A DNA stretch of 64,000 nucleotides from Candidatus Promineifilum breve (GTDB lineage: Bacteria; Chloroflexota; Anaerolineae; Promineifilales; Promineifilaceae): NCBI RefSeq assembly GCF_900066015.1, contig NZ_LN890655.1, positions 1,776,726 through 1,840,725 of the forward strand. Reading direction: 5' to 3'. The notes beneath the pieces were generated by a model. It ran no database searches. It was given only the letters and a program-made list of their open reading frames with translations, and was not told where the DNA came from. Both the position numbers and the translations under genes were made by a program. Each line of letters starts with the position of its first letter. Positions within the stretch are counted from its first letter, which is position 1. Positions 25,127 through 31,745 of this stretch are shown here, in pieces.

Positions 25127-25220
25127 GGGATTCAGTGGTTAGTGGTTAGTGGCCAGTGATCAGAGAGAGACCAGTAGGCCGTGTGCGTATATCATACCAT
25201 GAAAGTATAATTATCACTGT

Positions 25221-25721
25221 ATGGCAATTCTCGACGACCGGACGCTGGACTTTGTCAGCACGAGCGTGGCCCAGACCGAGCGGCTGGGCATCCGTCTGGG
25301 CGAGCTGCTGGAGCCGCGCGACGTGGTCTGCCTGTCGGGCGAATTGGGCGCGGGCAAGACGACGCTGGCGCGGGGCATCGGCCGCGGCTGGGGCACGCCG
25401 TTGCGCGTCACCAGCCCGACCTTTGTCCTGGTCAACGAATATCCGCGCTCCAGCGATGGCGCGATTCTCTACCACGTCGATTGCTACCGGCTGGAGCGTG
25501 CCGCCGACATCGCCACCACCGGCCTGGAGGACATCCTCGACGCCGAGGCCGCGGCCATCATCGAGTGGCCGGAACACATCGTCGATCTGCTGCCGGCCGA
25601 CCGGCTGTGGATCACCCTGACCTATGACAGCCCGACCCGCCGCCGCCTGCGCCTCAGCGCCATCGGCCCGCGCGCGGCCAATCTGTTGGTCGATTTTCGC
25701 AAGAATGCCTTTGGCGTCTAG
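25221..25721 (+). CDS. tsaE: tRNA t6A biosynthesis ATPase TsaE
   Basis: The 166-residue product has the TsaE P-loop GELGAGKTTLARGI, the VTSPTFVLVNEY strand, the HVDCYRLER motif and IIEWPEH. TsaE assists TsaB-TsaD in making N6-threonylcarbamoyladenosine at position 37 of ANN-decoding tRNAs. tsaB and rimI follow, the common bacterial order. TATAAT at 25206-25211 ends 9 nt before the ATG. The stop codon overlaps the first copy of a heptamer array. Confidence 0.93.
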   Translation: MAILDDRTLDFVSTSVAQTERLGIRLGELLEPRDVVCLSGELGAGKTTLARGIGRGWGTPLRVTSPTFVLVNEYPRSSDGAILYHVDCYRLERAADIATTGLEDILDAEAAAIIEWPEHIVDLLPADRLWITLTYDSPTRRRLRLSAIGPRAANLLVDFRKNAFGV

Positions 25722-25824
25722 TGGTCAGTGGTCAGTGGTCAGTGGTCAGTGGTCAGTGGTCAGTGGTCAGTGGTCAGTGGTCAGTGGTCAGTGGTCAGTG
25801 GTCAGTGGTCAGTGGTCAGTGGTC
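25720..25824. repeat. AGTGGTC heptamer, 15 perfect copies
   Basis: Fifteen exact tandem copies of AGTGGTC run from 25720 to 25824, beginning inside the TAG stop codon of tsaE (25719-25721). It is the reverse-complement counterpart of the 11-copy array at 20892-20968. An ATCTGTGAAATCTGTGG fragment follows before tsaB. Confidence 0.97.
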
Positions 25825-25866
25825 TTTAATCGGTGCAATCTGTGAAATCTGTGGATTCTCTTACTT

Positions 25867-26523
25867 ATGATCCTCGCGATTGACACGGCAACGGATTGGG
25901 TGGGGCTGGCGCTCCACGACGGCAACGCCATTCTGGCCGAGTTCGGCTGGCGCAGCCGGCGCACCCAGACGGTCGAACTGGCCCCGGCGGTGGCCCAGTT
26001 GTGGGCGCGCACGGGCATCACGGCCGCCAATCTGGATGCCGTGGCCGTGGCCGTCGGCCCCGGCTCCTACACCGGGCTGCGCGTGGGGCTGGCCCTGGCC
26101 AAGGGCATCGCCCTGGCCCACAAGCTGCCGCTCATCGGCGTGCCCACGCTCGACATCGTGGCCGCGGGTGTGCCGCGCCACGAGACCGATCTGCTGGTCG
26201 TGGCCCAGGCCGGGCGAACGCGGCTATGGGCCGGGCAATATAGCTGGCGCGACAAGCGCGGCTGGGAGTCGGTGGGCGACCCGCTGCTGACCAACTGGGA
26301 TGAGTTGCTGGGCCGCGTCCAACTGGCGGTGGCCTTTGCCGGCGAAATTGGCCCGGCGGCCAAGCTCATCCGCCGCGCCAACCGATCGGCGGTCATCGTG
26401 CCTCCGCCGGCGTCGGTGCGGCGAGCGGCCGTCCTGGCCGAAATCGGCCGGCAACGCTGGAAGAAGGGGCAAACGACGGACGCCGCCGCCCTGGCCCCGC
26501 TCTATGGGCGCGAGCCGGGCTGA
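25867..26523 (+). CDS. tsaB: tRNA t6A biosynthesis protein TsaB
   Basis: The 218-residue product has the actin-like ASKHA fold of TsaB: ILAIDTATDWVGLAL, the RSRRTQTVELAPAVAQL segment, and VAVAVGPGSYTGLRVGLALAKGIA. TsaB scaffolds TsaD and TsaE for threonylcarbamoyl transfer to tRNA. The C-terminus ends with the AALAPLYGREPG form common in this family. The stop overlaps the rimI start (TGATG). Confidence 0.92.
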   Translation: MILAIDTATDWVGLALHDGNAILAEFGWRSRRTQTVELAPAVAQLWARTGITAANLDAVAVAVGPGSYTGLRVGLALAKGIALAHKLPLIGVPTLDIVAAGVPRHETDLLVVAQAGRTRLWAGQYSWRDKRGWESVGDPLLTNWDELLGRVQLAVAFAGEIGPAAKLIRRANRSAVIVPPPASVRRAAVLAEIGRQRWKKGQTTDAAALAPLYGREPG

Positions 26524-27053
26524 TGCTGACCCTGCCCCACCCCTACACGCTGCGGCCGATGGTCGTGGCCGATATTCCCGGCGTGCTGGCCGTCGATAGC
26601 CTCTCTTTCCCCACCCCGGCCAACGAACAGCTTTTTCGCCACGAACTGACCGACAATCAGTTGGCCCATTACCAGGTGCTCCTGCGCGCCGATGCGACCG
26701 GCGAGACGTTGGTCGGCTTTGCCGGCTTCTGGCTCATCGCCGGAGAAATCCACATCAGCACCATCGCCGTCCATCCCGACGAGCGCGGGCGCGGCCGGGG
26801 GGAATGGTTGTTGCTCAACCTGCTGCTGCTGGCCTGCGCGCTAAACCCGCTGCTGGTGACACTGGAAGTGCGGCGGAGCAACACCACGGCCCAGGCGCTC
26901 TATCACAAGTACCGTTTCGAGGAAGTGGGCGTGCGGCGGCGCTACTACCGCGACACGGGCGAGGACGCGCTGCTGATGACCGTCGATTTCGCCGCCCAGC
27001 CGGATTACTGCGCCTGGCTGGCCGATCGGGCAACCGCGCTTGTGGCCGCCTAA
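26523..27053 (+). CDS. rimI: GNAT N-acetyltransferase, RimI-like
   Basis: The 176-residue GNAT protein has the acetyl-CoA binding motif A (ISTIAVHPDERGRGRGEWLL), then LEVRRSNTTAQALYHKYRFEEVG and a YYRDTGEDALLM end. RimI acetylates the N-terminus of ribosomal protein S18 in model bacteria. Its place after tsaB supports the name, since tsaB-rimI-tsaD clusters are common; tsaD is not in the window. Motif A reads RGRGRGEW where RxxGxG is usual, close enough for binding. Confidence 0.85.
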   Translation: MLTLPHPYTLRPMVVADIPGVLAVDSLSFPTPANEQLFRHELTDNQLAHYQVLLRADATGETLVGFAGFWLIAGEIHISTIAVHPDERGRGRGEWLLLNLLLLACALNPLLVTLEVRRSNTTAQALYHKYRFEEVGVRRRYYRDTGEDALLMTVDFAAQPDYCAWLADRATALVAA

Positions 27054-27083
27054 CCCTGTATAAGAGGCAGAATCAGATAGTGC

Positions 27084-27157
27084 TACGGATGCTGACGGAC
27101 GATACGGATTCTTTTCTTATCCGTCGCTATCCGTACCATCCGTAACAATCCGTCGCC
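27084..27157. repeat. Palindromic repeat, ATCCGTC family
   Basis: Units of ACGGAT/GACGGAC (left) face ATCCGTC/ATCCGTA (right). It fills the gap between rimI and the epimerase gene. Same family as 1321-1414, 35096-35198 and 40647-40747. Confidence 0.85.
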
Positions 27158-27172
27158 AATTCTTTTTTAAGT

Positions 27173-28213
27173 ATGAACAACCAACACGTATTCATCACCG
27201 GCGGGGCCGGGTTCATAGGCTGCAACAGCGCCGACCACTTTCTGCGGCGCGGGCAGCCTGTCACCATCTACGACAACCTGACCCGGCGCGGCGGCCGATC
27301 CAATCTGGCCTGGCTGCACGAGCAGCACGGCGGTGACCATCTGCGCGTCATCGAGGCCGACATTCGCGACTACGACCAACTGGCCGGAGCCGTGGCCGCC
27401 GCCGATCCGGCCGTCGTCATTCATCTGGCCGGGCAGGTAGCCGTCACCCAATCGGTCATCGACCCGCGCGAGGATTTCGAGATCAACGCCCTGGGCACGT
27501 TCAATGTGCTGGAGGCCGTGCGCGCCCATGCGCCGGGCGCGGCCGTACTCTATGCCTCCACCAACAAGGTCTACGGCGGCATGGAGGAAGTCGGCATCGT
27601 CCAGGACGGGCGGCGCTACGCCTACGCCGATTTCGCCCACGGCATCCCGGAGAGCTACCCGCTCGATTTCCACTCGCCCTATGGCTGCTCGAAAGGCGCG
27701 GGCGACCAGTATACCCGCGACTACGCCCGCATCTACGGCCTGCGCACCTTGGCCCTGCGCCAGTCGTGCATCTATGGGCCGCGGCAGTTCGGCGTGGAGG
27801 ATCAGGGCTGGGTGGCCCATTTCGTCATCGCCACCGTCATGGGGAGGCCGATCGCGATCTACGGCGACGGGATGCAGGTGCGCGACGTGCTCCACATCGA
27901 CGATCTGGTGGCCGCCTATCAGGCGGGCATCGACCGCATCGATGAGCTGCGCGGCGAGGTGTTGAATCTGGGCGGCGGGCCGGACAACACGCTGGCGATC
28001 TGGAGCGAGTTCGGGCCGCTGCTGGAGGAGCTGGCCGGGCGGCCGATCGCCGTCAACTACGGCCCGTGGCGGCCGGGCGACCAGCGCGTGTTTGTGTCCG
28101 ACGTGCGCCGGGCGGCCGAGCGGTTGGGCTGGCGGCCGACCGTGTCGCCGCGCGACGGCATCCGGCGACTCTACGATTGGGTGGCAGGCAACCCGGAGTT
28201 ATTCGGCGGCTGA
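27173..28213 (+). CDS. CDP-paratose 2-epimerase-like NAD-dependent epimerase
   Basis: The 346-residue SDR has the NAD site TGGAGFIG (residues 9-16) and the catalytic pair Y170 and K174 in HSPYGCSKGAGDQY. Long stretches are typical of CDP-paratose 2-epimerase (Tyv): STNKVYGGME and QSCIYGPRQFGVEDQGW. That enzyme converts CDP-paratose to CDP-tyvelose for surface polysaccharide. No other CDP-dideoxyhexose gene is visible, so the true sugar nucleotide may differ. The 3' end overlaps the convergent antitoxin gene by 15 bp. Confidence 0.8.
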   Translation: MNNQHVFITGGAGFIGCNSADHFLRRGQPVTIYDNLTRRGGRSNLAWLHEQHGGDHLRVIEADIRDYDQLAGAVAAADPAVVIHLAGQVAVTQSVIDPREDFEINALGTFNVLEAVRAHAPGAAVLYASTNKVYGGMEEVGIVQDGRRYAYADFAHGIPESYPLDFHSPYGCSKGAGDQYTRDYARIYGLRTLALRQSCIYGPRQFGVEDQGWVAHFVIATVMGRPIAIYGDGMQVRDVLHIDDLVAAYQAGIDRIDELRGEVLNLGGGPDNTLAIWSEFGPLLEELAGRPIAVNYGPWRPGDQRVFVSDVRRAAERLGWRPTVSPRDGIRRLYDWVAGNPELFGG

Positions 28214-28465
28214 GGGTTGATCGGGTGGCTCCAGGAATTCGCTTACCCGTCCTTCCTCGCGGGCATGCCACAACCAATCGTCATCAATAGGGAAAGCTCC
28301 ACGCAAGGGGCTGGGTAACACAGGCACGACCGGTCTTTCTTGGTCCATAAATTGTTCCAGCAAAATCAGGATCTCCTGATTCATGCTGCGCCGGTTGGCC
28401 CGCGCCCGCTTTTTCAGTTTGGTGTGCAAATCGTCCGGCACTTGCCGGATGAGTAGGTCAGTCAT
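28199..28465 (-). CDS. FitA/Arc-type ribbon-helix-helix antitoxin, orphan
   Basis: The 88-residue product has an N-terminal RHH domain of the FitA type: MTDLLIRQVPDDLHTKLKKR, then NRRSMNQEILILLEQFM. The C-terminal half would bind a PIN toxin (the WLWHAREEGRVSEFL segment). No PIN gene is adjacent downstream, where the epimerase gene converges, so the antitoxin appears orphaned. The ATG at 28465 follows GAGGG; a perfect palindrome upstream (28475-28489) is a likely autoregulation site. Confidence 0.75.
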   Translation of the reverse strand: MTDLLIRQVPDDLHTKLKKRARANRRSMNQEILILLEQFMDQERPVVPVLPSPLRGAFPIDDDWLWHAREEGRVSEFLEPPDQPSAAE

Positions 28466-28474
28466 GTAACCCTC

Positions 28475-28489
28475 ACTATCGTAACGATA
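28475..28489. promoter_or_regulatory. 15-bp perfect palindrome, candidate RHH operator
   Basis: CTATCGT-A-ACGATAG lies 10 bp upstream of the FitA-like start codon. RHH antitoxins commonly bind short palindromes over their own promoter, so this is a plausible operator; binding is inferred. Confidence 0.5.
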
Positions 28490-28573
28490 GCGCAATCATA
28501 TCGATAACAGCTTGGATGTCAAGTAGTTTCATCAAAGCTAAATCATTCTAGGGCGGCTTTGCGTACTGTCAAC

Positions 28574-29182
28574 ATGACCTATCAACAGTCCGAAATACAT
28601 TCCCGACCCACCGTGACCATTTTGGCCCTCGTCCTCTTCGTGGTCATCGGCGTGCTGACGGCCGCCGTGGGCGAATGGCAATTTTCGGTCCTAATCCGTG
28701 GCGATTGGGCCAACCTGTATGGCTCGATGGTCTTCAACGCCGTCTACCTGACCGGCGCGTTTGTCGTGACGAGGGTGATCTTCCGGCTGATTCCACGGCG
28801 CAAACTGGCCTTTTTGCTGTGCGCCGGATTGGCGGCCGTTTGTGGCTTGCTGGTCGAGTGGTTCCTCATCGGCAATTCGCCCTGGGGCAACCCGCAGGCC
28901 AGCCAGATAGGCATGGCCGCCTATTGGGCGTGCATGGTTATCGTGCCGCTGATCGTCGTTGAAACCGATCCGCGGTTGCGTCCTCTGAAGCGCCACATCG
29001 CCCTCTACGCCTTCATCTATACGGCTCTGGCCGTTGTGGGGCAATGGCTCCTGCCCACGGCCGAGTGGCAATTTGGTTACCATATTTGGTTAGTGATTGT
29101 GGGGTATCTCGGGTTGTTGGGGCTTTGTGTTATGGGTTATTTAAGATTCCCCTTGATCACAAGAACCGAGGTTTATCAATAA
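28574..29182 (+). CDS. Polytopic membrane protein of unknown function
   Basis: The 202-residue product has about six hydrophobic segments (residues ~13-30, 48-66, 74-94, 108-128, 140-158, 166-188). Short polar loops include IPRRKL and ETDPRLRPLKRH. No family motif is recognised. The ATG at 28574 is the first reasonable start; a TTG at 28559 is possible. The gene converges on the GbsR-type regulator with a 3-bp gap. Confidence 0.55.
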   Translation: MTYQQSEIHSRPTVTILALVLFVVIGVLTAAVGEWQFSVLIRGDWANLYGSMVFNAVYLTGAFVVTRVIFRLIPRRKLAFLLCAGLAAVCGLLVEWFLIGNSPWGNPQASQIGMAAYWACMVIVPLIVVETDPRLRPLKRHIALYAFIYTALAVVGQWLLPTAEWQFGYHIWLVIVGYLGLLGLCVMGYLRFPLITRTEVYQ

Positions 29183-29185
29183 AGA

Positions 29186-29722
29186 TCACTCGATCTTTAT
29201 CTTCGTAATGGCATCAAAATCGAGCGTCTTCTCGCCACCCAACAGCGCGTGGAGCGCCAATTGGGCGAACTGGAAAAACGCCTGCAGGTCGTCGATGCGG
29301 TCGAGGTAGAAGCGGGCCAGTTGTTGCTCCTCGGGCGACAGGTCATACTCGGCCGCCTGAAGCTTCTGCACACTCTCCCCCAGCACTTGCAAGGCCAACT
29401 GCACCTCGCGTTGCTCGCGCCGTCCCAGCACGCTGCGAATTACCTCCCACATGTCCGACTCGGCCTTGTAGAACTTGCGCCGCTCGCCGCGCACCCAGAC
29501 TTCCTTGGCCATGCCCCAGCGCTCCAGATCGCGCATGTTCATACTGACCGAGCCTTTGCTGATCTCCAGCGTGTCCCCCAGATCGTCGAGCGAAAGCGGT
29601 TGCGGGCTGAGCAGCAACGTGCCGTAGAGATGGCCCATGACTTCGCTGAAGCCGAAGAAGCGCGCCAGCCGCCCCAGGCCGGACACGGTGCTGTCGTTGA
29701 CAGCGGTTAATGTCTCGTGCAT
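29186..29722 (-). CDS. GbsR/MarR-type transcriptional regulator
   Basis: The 178-residue product has the GbsR layout: VNDSTVSGLGRLARFFGFSEVMGHLYGTL in pieces, a winged helix-turn-helix (LSLDDLGDTLEISKGSVSMNMRDLERWG), a WVRGERRKFYKAE wing, and a long C-terminal dimerisation helix region. GbsR proteins regulate osmoprotectant genes in Bacillus, but the family is broad and the target here is unknown. ATG at 29722 is chosen. An inverted repeat (29735-29750) just upstream is a candidate operator. Confidence 0.85.
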   Translation of the reverse strand: MHETLTAVNDSTVSGLGRLARFFGFSEVMGHLYGTLLLSPQPLSLDDLGDTLEISKGSVSMNMRDLERWGMAKEVWVRGERRKFYKAESDMWEVIRSVLGRREQREVQLALQVLGESVQKLQAAEYDLSPEEQQLARFYLDRIDDLQAFFQFAQLALHALLGGEKTLDFDAITKIKIE

Positions 29723-29734
29723 AGATCCTCTGCG

Positions 29735-29750
29735 TTCAATATGTTTTGAA
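29735..29750. promoter_or_regulatory. Inverted repeat upstream of the GbsR-type gene
   Basis: TTCAA-N6-TTGAA lies 12 bp upstream of the start codon. It is a candidate autoregulatory site; the arms are short and the call is weak. Confidence 0.3.
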
Positions 29751-29771
29751 TGTAGTGAGAATAGCAGAGGT

Positions 29772-29883
29772 GGGGGTGGGGGGCAAGTAGGAGCGGGGGA
29801 GCGGGGGAGCGGGGGAGCAGGGGAGCAGGGGAGCAGGAGAGATTCTACCCTTTGCGTCTTTGCGCCCTTGCGTTTTTCTTCGG
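29772..29883. repeat. GGGGAGC minisatellite and CTTTGCGTC element
   Basis: Units GGGGAGCGGGGGAGCA run from about 29785 to 29840, followed by half of the CTTTGCGTCTTTGCGCC element (about 29850-29878). It lies between the GbsR-type gene and thiD, whose two internal inserts belong to the first of these families and to the TAGGGCGGG family. Confidence 0.85.
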
Positions 29884-29913
29884 CGGTCGGAGGTCGGTCG
29901 GCGGCGGCCTTTT

Positions 29914-30768
29914 TCAATGGCCCAGCGGCCCCGCCCCCAGCCGCCAGGCCGCGCCGCGCTGGATGGCGGCGTGGGTGTAGGCTTGCGCCCGGCGGATGGC
30001 TTCCGGCCAGTCGTGGCCCTGCGCCCGGTAGGCGCAGATGGCCGCCGAAAGGGTATCGCCGCTGCCGTGGGTGTTGGCCGTGTCGATGAGCGGCTGCGGC
30101 AACTGATGCCAGCGGTCGCCATCCCAAAAGAGGTCAACGATCTGCCCCTCATCCCGCCGCCACCCCTTAACCAGCAACCGCGGGCCATTGTCTAACGTCT
30201 CTTCTCCTCCCCCCTGCTCCCCTGCTCCCCCGCTCCCCTGCTCCCCTTCCCCCTGCTCTGCAACGCCAACCCCCAACAACGCCGCCTCCCCCCGATTCGG
30301 CGTCACCAGATCGGCCAGCGGAAACAATAGCTTCCGGTAGGCCGCGGCCACCTCCGGCCCAAACATCGCCTCGCCGCGATGATTCACCAGCACCGGATCG
30401 ATGATGATTGTAGGGCGGGTTGGCAACCCGCCCCCGCCGCCACCACGATCCAGAGGGCGGATTGCCAACCCGCCCAACAAGGCCAGCCGCCCGGCCACAG
30501 CCTCGATAATCTCCACCCGCCCCAGGAACCCGGTCTTAATCGCCGCCGCGCCGTAGTCACTCAGCACAGCATCGATCTGCACCGCGACCATCTCCGGCGG
30601 CAGGTAATGGACGGCGGCCACGCGCTCCGAGTTCTGCGCGGTGACGGCGGTGATGACGTTCATGCCATAAGCGCCGAGGGCGGCCCACGTCTTGAGGTCG
30701 GCCTGCAAACCAGCCGCGCCGCCGGAGTCGGAGCCGGCGATGGTGAGGAGGGGGAGGGGATGAGACAA
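29914..30768 (-). CDS. thiD: Hydroxymethylpyrimidine/phosphomethylpyrimidine kinase ThiD
   Basis: The 284-residue product has the ThiD core: TIAGSDSGGAAGLQADLKTWAALG in pieces, a DPVLV substrate strand, LVTPNRGEA, and the anion hole NTHGSGDTLSAA. ThiD phosphorylates HMP and HMP-P in thiamine synthesis. Two low-complexity inserts lengthen it: a Gly-rich one (IRPLDRGGGGGGLPTRP) from a TAGGGCGGG palindrome, and an EQGEGEQGSGGAGEQGGGEE one from the GGGGAGCA minisatellite. The start is a TTG directly after the stop of the preceding antitoxin gene. A second copy of the 5' end lies at 31520-31562. Confidence 0.88.
   Translation of the reverse strand: MSHPLPLLTIAGSDSGGAAGLQADLKTWAALGAYGMNVITAVTAQNSERVAAVHYLPPEMVAVQIDAVLSDYGAAAIKTGFLGRVEIIEAVAGRLALLGGLAIRPLDRGGGGGGLPTRPTIIIDPVLVNHRGEAMFGPEVAAAYRKLLFPLADLVTPNRGEAALLGVGVAEQGEGEQGSGGAGEQGGGEETLDNGPRLLVKGWRRDEGQIVDLFWDGDRWHQLPQPLIDTANTHGSGDTLSAAICAYRAQGHDWPEAIRRAQAYTHAAIQRGAAWRLGAGPLGH
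30204..30260 (-). repeat. GGGGAGCA minisatellite inside thiD
   Basis: On the coding (minus) strand the units GGGGAGCA run in frame and encode the Glu/Gln/Gly/Ser-rich insert. It falls between the conserved LVTPNRGEAALLG and the RLLVKGW strand, a surface loop in ThiD folds. Confidence 0.9.
30412..30476 (-). repeat. TAGGGCGGG palindrome inside thiD
   Basis: Perfect 14-bp arms 30413-30426 and 30462-30475 flank a 35-nt spacer. The element is in frame with thiD and encodes the Gly-rich insert just before IIIDPVLV. The same family occurs between genes at 33741-33793. Confidence 0.92.
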
Positions 30769-31005
30769 TCAGCGTGTCCCGACCGGCGAGACAGGTAGTT
30801 CGGCCAGCCGCATCACCAGGCGCAGCGCCTCGTTGACTGCTTCTTCGGTCGGAAACGCCGCCGCTACATCGGGGGCCAATAATACCAAATTCGTGCCGTG
30901 GGCAAATGCCGCCGCATACTTGCCGCGGGCGCCCCCTTTAAGCAGCGAAGCCAGGTCGTATTCAGGCCGTAGGTCATCATTAGGATCAAAAATTTCCGTG
31001 TTCAT
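30769..31005 (-). CDS. Antitoxin-like partner of BrnT
   Basis: The 78-residue protein (acidic N-terminus DPNDDLRPEYDLASLLKG, then RGKYAAAFAHGTNLVLLAPDVA) is not BrnA-like; it lacks an RHH motif. It resembles small proteins that follow BrnT in some cyanobacteria and Chloroflexota. It overlaps brnT by 20 bp and directly precedes thiD. Its neutralising role is inferred from position. Confidence 0.65.
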   Translation of the reverse strand: MNTEIFDPNDDLRPEYDLASLLKGGARGKYAAAFAHGTNLVLLAPDVAAAFPTEEAVNEALRLVMRLAELPVSPVGTR

Positions 31006-31264
31006 AAGCTATCCGTTCGGTTGCGGTCAATTCACGAGCGCTAATGAGGCGGATACGCCTGTCCCGGTCTGTGTGAGCGACGAGCAGCAGGCGGCGACTA
31101 ATAGACAGGCCGACCGTAATGTAACGTTCTTCATCTTGAGAATGATCAGGGTCCGGCACAGTGAGCGATAGCGAGTCGGCCAACACTGTGGCCGCTTCGT
31201 CAAAGGATACGCCGTGTTTACGCAGATTGGCGACCGCCTTGGCTGGATCCCATTCAAACTCCAC
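30986..31264 (-). CDS. brnT: BrnT family RNase toxin
   Basis: The 92-residue product is a full BrnT: MEFEWDPAKAVANLRKHGVSF, DEAATVL, DEERYITVGLSISRRLLLVAHT, and RIRLISARELTATER. BrnT is a RelE-like endoribonuclease that stops translation. It is followed by an overlapping non-BrnA partner. This copy is intact, unlike the one at 22424-22702. Confidence 0.87.
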   Translation of the reverse strand: MEFEWDPAKAVANLRKHGVSFDEAATVLADSLSLTVPDPDHSQDEERYITVGLSISRRLLLVAHTDRDRRIRLISARELTATERIAYEHGNF

Positions 31265-31323
31265 GATTACCAGTATAGCCGGATTGGGCAGTGATCACCA
31301 TAAGCAACAAGAATGTTGCGCAC

Positions 31324-31620
31324 TTAATGTACTTGCCGGCTATAAATGTCTTCAATGACCTCATGCTTAACGTCTTCGAGTTCGGCCATTAGTTGCTCTT
31401 CGGTAAGGCCCTGGCGTTCAGCCTCCTGGCTCATAGCGCTGACCAGATCGCGATGAGCGGCCAATGCCTTGTCGCGCATTAAGTCTTGATACTCCTGATA
31501 AGAAAGCAATGTACGGCGACCGGAGTCGGAGCCGGCGATGATGGGGAAGGGGGAGGGAATACGGCATAGCCTCAAGGATAGCACAAGGTATATTCGAGCC
31601 ATACGAGTGACATTGATCAT
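31324..31620 (-). pseudogene. Phd/YefM antitoxin fragment fused to a thiD 5' remnant
   Basis: The C-terminal ~60 residues (RTLLSYQEYQDLMRDKALAA, then GLTEEQLMAELEDVKHEV) match the C-terminal half of Phd/YefM antitoxins. The DNA-binding N-terminal half is missing; in its place the frame reads IPSPFPIIAGSDSG, the N-terminus of ThiD. Starts are possible at 31620, 31602 or at the internal TTG of RTLLSY, so a short protein may still be made. No RelE/Doc-type toxin follows; brnT is next. Confidence 0.65.
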
Positions 31621-31745
31621 CGATAGAGGTGATGAATTACACGTTGTGTTGGGTAGCCGATCGTTTACACTGCTATTGGTGGTATTGGCGCGAGGATCGG
31701 CAGTGTTATTTGATGCCGACTTGTCTTGTTTCTCCGGAGGTTGCG

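Noticed and set aside
23639-25159. 506-codon plus-strand frame across the DUF4349 and phosphoesterase genes
   Set aside because: It spans two recognised minus-strand genes and the gap between them; it is an open antisense frame caused by high GC.
25720-25824. CRISPR array
   Set aside because: The unit is 7 bp with no spacers, so it is a microsatellite-like tandem array. No cas gene is present.
30735-30768. TPP riboswitch upstream of thiD
   Set aside because: No CUGAGA or ACCUGAUC-like core was seen; the gene directly follows the antitoxin stop.
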